Virus record (IMG/VR): IMGVR_UViG_3300030116_005956
Span: 1-26,943 of that record
From: a virus
Length of the DNA stretch: 26,943 nt
Strand: one strand, 5' to 3'
The notes beneath the pieces were generated by a model. That model saw nothing but the letters and a program-made list of their open reading frames with translations, made no database searches and was not told the origin of the DNA. A program made the translations under genes and the position numbers. Of the stretch, positions 23,685-26,943 are shown in pieces. Every line of letters begins with the position of its first letter. The stretch's first letter is position 1.

Positions 23685-23936
23685 TTACACCTCCTTAAGT
23701 TGTTGTGAAAAGTCATGGTCGTAGTTTTTAGGATTACAAGTAGCATCATAAAGTTGCTTACGATTCATAACTGGTTGGTATGCACCCTTGTGAGTAGGCA
23801 CTAGCGAAGGAATATGCTTGATAGCAGAATCCATAGCAGAAGCACAAGTAATACAATAATCAGCGAAGTGCTGAGCGACAGACCTACGCTTAATAGGAAT
23901 GTCTGCACTACATTTAATACATTCATATGTGTTCAT
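23685..23936 (-). CDS. Small zinc-ribbon protein, 83 aa
   Basis: The N-terminus has two CxxC knuckles: YECIKC and DYCITC, separated by about 20 residues including basic KRR, which is a typical treble-clef or zinc-ribbon arrangement, followed by a helical tail. ATG at 23936 has AGGAAAGAAAGAG upstream; the in-frame ATG at 23954 is too close to that ribosome site and to the tRNA end, so the shorter form is preferred. First protein gene after the tRNA. It could bind DNA, RNA or a host protein; nothing in the sequence decides between them. Confidence 0.68.
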   Translation of the reverse strand: MNTYECIKCSADIPIKRRSVAQHFADYCITCASAMDSAIKHIPSLVPTHKGAYQPVMNRKQLYDATCNPKNYDHDFSQQLKEV

Positions 23937-23959
23937 CTCTTTCTTTCCTCTCATAATGT

Positions 23960-24035
23960 TGGTGATGCCTGCAGGATTCGAACCTACGTTGCCGCTGTGA
24001 AAGAGCGATGTCCTAGACCACTAGACGAAGGCATC
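23960..24035 (-). tRNA. tRNA-Glu (anticodon TTC), CCA encoded
   Basis: A complete 76-base cloverleaf: acceptor GATGCCT pairs with AGGCATC, discriminator A, then encoded CCA (ending at 23960); the D-arm region TCGTCTAGTGG...AGGAC is that of bacterial tRNA-Glu; anticodon stem TCGCT/AGCGG encloses loop CTTTCAC with anticodon TTC (23999-24001); T-arm GTAGG-TTCGAAT-CCTGC. It reads GAA, a very frequent codon in these AT-rich genes. It is the first transcribed element after the promoter embedded in the upstream terminator. No integrase lies in the window, so an attachment-site role is only a possibility. Confidence 0.95.
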
Positions 24036-24051
24036 ATTAGTTGAAATGAAT

Positions 24052-24098
24052 GATGACGATTGACAAAATGAAAGGAGAAAAAAAGGTCAATCGCCATC
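24052..24098 (-). promoter_or_regulatory. Leader hairpin (13-bp inverted repeat) upstream of tRNA-Glu
   Basis: Arms GATGGCGATTGAC and GTCAATCGTCATC (minus strand; 24086-24098 and 24052-24064) pair over 13 bp with a single G-U wobble; from the plus strand the same position is an A-C mismatch, so the structure is better in minus-strand RNA. The 21-base loop is pyrimidine-rich and contains CTCCTTT, complementary to a Shine-Dalgarno sequence. With the predicted promoter just upstream, the hairpin would sit at or near the very 5' end of the transcript. Confidence 0.65.
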
Positions 24099-24104
24099 TT
24101 TTAT

Positions 24105-24133
24105 ATAATAGCAAAAACCCCCAGCTTACGCAA
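24105..24133 (-). promoter_or_regulatory. Candidate promoter embedded in the terminator
   Basis: TTGCGT (24128-24133), 17 bases, TATTAT (24105-24110). The -10 matches the sigma-70 consensus at five of six positions. The -35 lies inside the terminator hairpin and the -10 just after its T-run, so transcription can restart exactly where the upstream unit ends. It would drive the leader hairpin, tRNA-Glu and the following genes. Confidence 0.58.
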
Positions 24134-24160
24134 CCAAAAAGCTAGGTAAACTGGGGGTTT
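24113..24160 (-). terminator. Intrinsic terminator after small early genes
   Basis: AAACCCCCAG and CTGGGGGTTT pair over 10 bp (24115-24124 with 24151-24160); inner TTTAC/GTAAG extends the stem by five more pairs around a 16-base loop. On the minus strand it ends in TTTTT. The first arm begins 18 bases after the last stop of the small early gene cluster. A short T-run on the other side could also stop plus-strand transcripts. Confidence 0.85.
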
Positions 24161-24177
24161 CAAGGGGAACTGGTGAA

Positions 24178-24387
24178 TTATAATTGGTCTCTTTTTACAA
24201 AAGGAGGTGGGAGGTGGTCAGGGTTTTCAAACATAGCTTCAAGTAGATGTGAAACATATTCATCTATAACAGAAGACTCTGCTAAAAGACCATATTTTTC
24301 GCAAGCATTTTGAAATTGGTCAACAGTCATGCTTGTGATTTTATCTAGCAGTCTTTCTCTAACTGCTTCGTTGTGTAAATTTGACAT
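24178..24387 (-). CDS. Small early-type hypothetical protein, 69 aa
   Basis: Not recognised. Acidic and helical (AVRERLLDKITSMTVDQFQNACEK form) with a Pro-rich end (DHLPPPFVKRD), no membrane segment. ATG is supported by GAGGAG with an eight-base spacer. It overlaps the preceding gene by 29 bases and is the last gene before the terminator at 24113-24160. Small acidic helical proteins of this size in the early region of phages often bind host proteins, but nothing specific can be claimed. Confidence 0.65.
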   Translation of the reverse strand: MSNLHNEAVRERLLDKITSMTVDQFQNACEKYGLLAESSVIDEYVSHLLEAMFENPDHLPPPFVKRDQL

Positions 24388-24529
24388 TACTTTTTCTCCT
24401 CATAAATTCTGTTAAAAATTGTTCTGCCCTTCCTCTAGTTGTAAAAACTAGAGTTGGGGCATATTTACCATAAATATTTTTTGCAGAAATACAAAATTTA
24501 TCCTCAAAGGGTTCAATCTTGTATTTCAT
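24359..24529 (-). CDS. Small early-type hypothetical protein, 56 aa
   Basis: Not recognised. A basic alpha/beta-like peptide (MKYKIEPFEDKFCISAKN, then LVFTTRGRAEQFLTEFMRRK). The frame runs upstream to 24619, but that part overlaps the preceding gene and reads as shadow; ATG 24529 overlaps the upstream stop by 17 bases and follows AGAGAAAAG. It overlaps the next gene by 29 bases. Confidence 0.6.
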   Translation of the reverse strand: MKYKIEPFEDKFCISAKNIYGKYAPTLVFTTRGRAEQFLTEFMRRKSNVKFTQRSS

Positions 24530-24761
24530 CTTTTCTCTGCTCAAGATAGTAACTACGACAAGTATCTTCATGTTGACAATCTTTATACTTTGGTAGTTGT
24601 AAATTAAATAAGTCTGCAAAAAAGTATTCTACAAATGTGAGATTAATCATATTCTCATAAGTTACAGGTGCATTATCCTTAACTTCATTTGTTACTTCTT
24701 TAAGACGATTCATGTTTTGAATCAGTCTTTCTTTCTGTTCTTCTGTTAATTTAATTTGCAT
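24513..24761 (-). CDS. Small early-type hypothetical protein, 82 aa
   Basis: Not recognised. Mainly helical and charged (KLTEEQKERLIQNMNRLKEV), then an aromatic helix (FVEYFFADLFNLQL), then two Cys in KDCQHEDTCRSY, too few for a full zinc site. ATG 24761 has AAGGAG with a seven-base spacer, which settles the start over a TTG two codons upstream. It overlaps the 3' end of the preceding gene. Confidence 0.65.
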   Translation of the reverse strand: MQIKLTEEQKERLIQNMNRLKEVTNEVKDNAPVTYENMINLTFVEYFFADLFNLQLPKYKDCQHEDTCRSYYLEQRKDEIQD

Positions 24762-24933
24762 TGTCAAACTCCTTACGAATTACTCTTATGCCAAGCATAT
24801 CTTTGGCAGTTTGTGATTCAAGAAACTCTAATCTTTTCTTCGCATCAAATAATTTATCAGTAGTATATTCATGTGGAACTGGACTTACTGAATCCATATA
24901 TACAATACGAAACACTTGTTTAGAAATAGTCAT
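24751..24933 (-). CDS. Small early-type hypothetical protein, 60 aa
   Basis: Not recognised. Contains a strand-helix-strand pattern (VFRIVYMDS, then DAKKRLEFLE, then LGIRVIRKEF). ATG 24933 overlaps the upstream stop as ATGA, the usual coupled arrangement in this genome; a GTG at 24942 is possible but less likely. No Cys and no membrane helix. Confidence 0.6.
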   Translation of the reverse strand: MTISKQVFRIVYMDSVSPVPHEYTTDKLFDAKKRLEFLESQTAKDMLGIRVIRKEFDNAN

Positions 24934-25184
24934 GCTCGCCACCCTTTCATGTCTTTTAAAGCATCTTTTTTAATAAGCATAGCATTACCGACTATTGTGG
25001 TATTTGCTATTATTGTTGCTTTGTTATTTATATCAAAACCTCGCATCAGTCCTTCTTCATTAATAAGTAATAAATCACCATTAGGAAGTCCGACTGGCTC
25101 CACCCAACCTTCAACAAATGCTTGTGCATCTTCTAATGTTGGCTCATCTTTTTTGTCATTAATGACTGAAAATTTAGTAGTCAT
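24930..25184 (-). CDS. Hypothetical protein resembling DUF3846-type phage proteins, 84 aa
   Basis: The order DAQAFVEGWVEPVGLPNGD, LLLINEEGLMRGFDIN, N-K-A-T and IVGNAMLI resembles small phage and plasmid proteins grouped as DUF3846 (pattern: VGG-x-IE-x-V, NEEG, N-x2-A, IVGNA). Function of that group is unknown. ATG has AAGGAG with a six-base spacer. It is coupled to the following gene by ATGA. The family call rests on motif memory only. Confidence 0.65.
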   Translation of the reverse strand: MTTKFSVINDKKDEPTLEDAQAFVEGWVEPVGLPNGDLLLINEEGLMRGFDINNKATIIANTTIVGNAMLIKKDALKDMKGWRA

Positions 25185-25193
25185 AATTTCTCC

Positions 25194-25499
25194 TTATTGA
25201 AAATAGTTGATATAAAATGAGTCGCTGTTTTTCTTCAGAAACTCAAGAAGTTTTTGCTTATCCCTAGTAGGATAAACACATTGAATACCATTACAAGTAA
25301 TTAGGTGTAATAAACCTCTTTTCCATAACTTACGAACAATGATATCCTTATGCCCACAAAGGACATATCTTTCACGATATAAACAAATCTTCTCAACCAG
25401 ACAAGTAAGTATGTTCTTCATTACTTCGGCTTCTCTCTTGATTGATAAATCGTGTTCTGTCGCTTGAAACAAAGCGTGTGTGTCAAAATTTGTAACCAT
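25194..25499 (-). CDS. Small early-type hypothetical protein, 101 aa
   Basis: Not recognised. A basic protein with four Cys spread over the middle (LTCLVEKICLYRERYVLCGHKD and ITCNGIQCVYPT, the last pair as CNGIQC) and a helical end. The Cys/His content might allow a metal site, but spacing is irregular. ATG has AAAGGAG with a seven-base spacer and follows a plausible sigma-70 promoter (25526-25554), so this is the first gene of the early cluster. Confidence 0.65.
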   Translation of the reverse strand: MVTNFDTHALFQATEHDLSIKREAEVMKNILTCLVEKICLYRERYVLCGHKDIIVRKLWKRGLLHLITCNGIQCVYPTRDKQKLLEFLKKNSDSFYINYFQ

Positions 25500-25525
25500 T
25501 GATTTACTCCTTTATTTACTCTTAT

Positions 25526-25554
25526 ATATTAGCAAATAGGGGGTGTTTATGCAA
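25526..25554 (-). promoter_or_regulatory. Candidate promoter of the small early gene cluster
   Basis: TTGCAT (25549-25554), 17 bases, TAATAT (25526-25531), about 27 bases before the first ATG of the cluster. Same spacing and similar hexamers as the other candidate promoters on this strand. Confidence 0.5.
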
Positions 25555-25635
25555 ACATAGTTACAGGTAAAATTTGTGAATGTGGACAGAGCTTTTCCCT
25601 TTTTTCTTTGCCGGTGATAGTAAGTGTCATCTAAA

Positions 25636-25679
25636 CAAATGATAGAAATACCAATCTTTGATTGGCAAATGATAGAAAT
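25636..25679. repeat. Two 14-bp direct repeats flanking a hairpin
   Basis: CAAATGATAGAAAT occurs at 25636-25649 and 25666-25679, a 30-base period. The space between them is one A and the perfect inverted repeat CCAATC-TTT-GATTGG (25651-25665). The element sits in the 290-base noncoding region 25500-25789, between the terminator of the 302-residue gene and the promoter of the small early genes. Candidate roles are a repressor/activator operator pair or a replication-origin element. Confidence 0.75.
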
Positions 25680-25734
25680 TTTTTCAAAATTTCGTTCTGG
25701 TTTTGTTCTTTTTATTTTCAAATAAATTTTAGAC

Positions 25735-25771
25735 AAAAAAAACCCCAAGTTAAAATTAATTAACTTGGAGT
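25735..25771 (-). terminator. Intrinsic terminator after the 302-residue gene
   Basis: CCAAGTTAA pairs perfectly with TTAACTTGG (25745-25753 with 25760-25768), extended by weaker flanking pairs, loop of six, then eight T on the minus strand. It begins about 19 bases after the stop of the 302-residue gene. Confidence 0.85.
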
Positions 25772-25789
25772 TTCTGGGGAAAGTTTTTT

Positions 25790-26698
25790 TTATGATGCTT
25801 TTTTTACAGATTTAAAACCATTCATAAATTTTGCTCTATTTGATGCTTGGGTATAAACTTTTTCAATTTCTTTTTTATCTGAAATTTGCTTGTTTATTTT
25901 CTCATCTGCTATTTCATAAAGACCATTAATATTAGAAAAAACTTTTTTACCATCTGGCGAGGATAATAAAACTTTTTCATCTTTTATTAATCTGGCTATT
26001 TCTTCCAATGCAATATTAATATCGGTTAAGTTATTAAGAGCATAATTTTTTTCTTCTCTGGGCTTGGTATTACTTGCGAAAGCATATTGCTTTTCATTTA
26101 ACCCAAAAGTTAAAAAATGTCTTTTATGAATATCACGACAAACCTTGATAGATGCCTTAAAATTTGTTGTATCGTTTGGCACGATTTCAGGGTTTTTCTC
26201 ACTTCCTATATTTTTATTAGGAAACAATTTTGCAGGAGAATAAAACAAACCCTCAACAAACCCATTTTTTAAATTGCCGTTTTTATCAATACAATTTTTT
26301 CTATCTCTATAACTCTTGGTTTCTGTTGTATGACAACCAATAATTAAACCAGAATCTTTCAACAAAAGACCACGACAAATAGCAATAATATCAGTTGCAT
26401 TATTCATATATTGCTTTATCTGGTCGTCATCTAATTCAGATTTAACAATCTCTTGCAAAGCATCTTTTAGGGTTTTAACCTCTGGAATAGTCTTATTATT
26501 GGCTTGGCTAATATGATTAGCAACGATAGACAAAGCAATAGCCGAACTCTCAATTAAACCGGTTTTCTTATTTTCAGTTTGTAAAATATCAGATGCAAAA
26601 CTTCTGATTTTTTCCTCTGCTGAATTTCTACTGGCTTGGTTAACTATTGGTAATAAATCATTTACAGGGAGATTTGACCCTTGATTTTTATTAAGCAT
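25790..26698 (-). CDS. Stand-alone hypothetical protein, 302 aa
   Basis: Not recognised. Soluble, Lys/Asn-rich, no signal peptide. Residues 1-110 look helical (AEEKIRSFASDILQ, AIALSIVANHISQ); residues about 120-215 are a mixed region with GLIIGCHTTETKSYRDRKNC and FKASIKVCRDIHKRHF, in which Cys, His, Thr and Arg cluster; the end is helical and basic. ATG has AAAGGA about ten bases upstream. The gene has its own candidate promoter (26749-26777) and a strong terminator (25735-25771), so it is an independent transcription unit. That arrangement, at the start of the transcribed strand, fits an immediate-early or moron-type accessory gene; a host-interaction or exclusion role is a guess. Confidence 0.72.
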   Translation of the reverse strand: MLNKNQGSNLPVNDLLPIVNQASRNSAEEKIRSFASDILQTENKKTGLIESSAIALSIVANHISQANNKTIPEVKTLKDALQEIVKSELDDDQIKQYMNNATDIIAICRGLLLKDSGLIIGCHTTETKSYRDRKNCIDKNGNLKNGFVEGLFYSPAKLFPNKNIGSEKNPEIVPNDTTNFKASIKVCRDIHKRHFLTFGLNEKQYAFASNTKPREEKNYALNNLTDINIALEEIARLIKDEKVLLSSPDGKKVFSNINGLYEIADEKINKQISDKKEIEKVYTQASNRAKFMNGFKSVKKAS

Positions 26699-26748
26699 TT
26701 TTTAAATATCCTTTCATGCTTGGTTTCTGGAAAAATTCCATTAACAAT

Positions 26749-26777
26749 ATATTACGAAATTTTAAAGCATTACACAA
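26749..26777 (-). promoter_or_regulatory. Candidate promoter of the 302-residue gene
   Basis: TTGTGT (26772-26777), 17 bases, TAATAT (26749-26754), about 50 bases before the ATG. The hexamers and spacing match the candidate promoter at 25526-25554. Confidence 0.48.
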
Positions 26778-26815
26778 ACAAAAAGATAAAATAAATAAAA
26801 ATAATTTTGTATTTT

Positions 26816-26839
26816 TTCCAGCAGATATTCCAGCAGATT
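26816..26839. repeat. Tandem 12-bp repeat (two copies)
   Basis: TTCCAGCAGATA followed directly by TTCCAGCAGATT. It lies at the end of the partial reading frame at the right edge and about 40 bases upstream of the candidate promoter at 26749-26777. A short inverted TGGAA-AAA-TTCCA lies nearby at about 26728-26740. Possible protein-binding site. Confidence 0.6.
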
Positions 26840-26942
26840 AACTTATTGATTTTATTAATAATTTTATAGCTGATATCAGTAAGAAAAAACCTAATAAAAA
26901 CAATAACTTATTACTATCAAAAAAATTTTTCGCTTGTATTAA
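26838..26942 (-). CDS. Partial reading frame, C-terminus of a possible membrane protein
   Basis: A frame open from the window edge, 34 codons to TAA. The visible part is a short charged segment (QAKNFFDSNK) followed by one hydrophobic helix (LLFLLGFFLLISAIKLLI) and KSIS. In DNA this AT-rich an open frame of 34 codons is not remarkable by itself, but a well-formed membrane helix at the end makes a real gene plausible. The N-terminus and start lie outside the window. The rest of the 26699-26943 stretch is AT-rich noncoding sequence with the promoter and repeat listed separately. Confidence 0.35.
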   Translation of the reverse strand, partial: LIQAKNFFDSNKLLFLLGFFLLISAIKLLIKSIS

Positions 26943-26943
26943 C

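Noticed and set aside
23814-24044. Plus-strand open frame across tRNA-Glu
   Set aside because: It reads through a perfect antisense tRNA; a common artefact.
24036-24177. Integration site (attP) at tRNA-Glu
   Set aside because: No integrase or excisionase in the window and the tRNA is complete with promoter and CCA; cannot be supported without a host sequence.
25636-25679. CRISPR-like array
   Set aside because: Only two repeats of 14 bp with a 16-base hairpin spacer and no cas genes; better seen as a regulatory or origin element.
25512-25748. 78-codon minus-strand frame in the early intergenic region
   Set aside because: Starts with TTG inside the terminator hairpin, has no ribosome site, and covers the repeats and promoter.

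Overview
The window is part of a low-G+C double-stranded DNA phage genome, most likely a marine podovirus of the HMO-2011 type (first known from the SAR116 bacterium Puniceispirillum and since found in relatives infecting SAR11 and Roseobacter). The main reasons are a family A DNA polymerase carrying half of a DnaJ-type zinc domain, a primase and helicase encoded separately, a class II ribonucleotide reductase, a RecB/Cas4-like nuclease, and very large virion proteins on the opposite strand. The low G+C favours a low-G+C host such as SAR11, but that is inference. No terminase, portal, capsid, integrase or phage RNA polymerase is in the window, so this is a fragment.

Layout. Positions 1-8267 (+ strand) hold three tightly packed giant genes (the first is cut by the window edge), probably internal virion or DNA-ejection proteins. 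They converge, with an 8-bp overlap and no visible terminator, on a long minus-strand block that runs from the right edge down to 8260. In transcription order the minus strand has: (i) a partial membrane-protein reading frame at the right edge and a stand-alone 302-residue gene with its own promoter and terminator; (ii) a noncoding region with a promoter, paired 14-bp direct repeats and a hairpin; (iii) six small early-type genes (25499-24178); (iv) a terminator with a promoter embedded in it, a 13-bp leader hairpin and a tRNA-Glu; (v) a block of poorly known genes (83, 222, 181 and 674 residues) plus a zinc peptidase, closed by a terminator at 18918-18955; (vi) primase, helicase and DNA polymerase; (vii) a promoter inside the end of the polymerase gene, then a likely ssDNA-binding protein, three PD-(D/E)XK nucleases, a DUF3310 protein, class II ribonucleotide reductase and several small genes.

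How it works together. Blocks (vi) and (vii) form a nearly complete replication machine: priming, unwinding, synthesis, strand protection, end processing or junction cleavage, and dNTP supply. Candidate promoters share the form TTGnnn-N17-TAnnnn, as expected for the host sigma-70 RNA polymerase. Two very small membrane-protein genes (43 and 27 residues) lie hidden in the overlaps between larger genes, each with a good Shine-Dalgarno sequence.

The most notable items are the zinc-finger insertion in the polymerase thumb, the two hidden membrane micro-genes, the promoter-in-terminator/leader-hairpin/tRNA unit, the PepT-like peptidase with its unusual extension, the repeat-hairpin element at 25636-25679, and the autonomous 302-residue gene.
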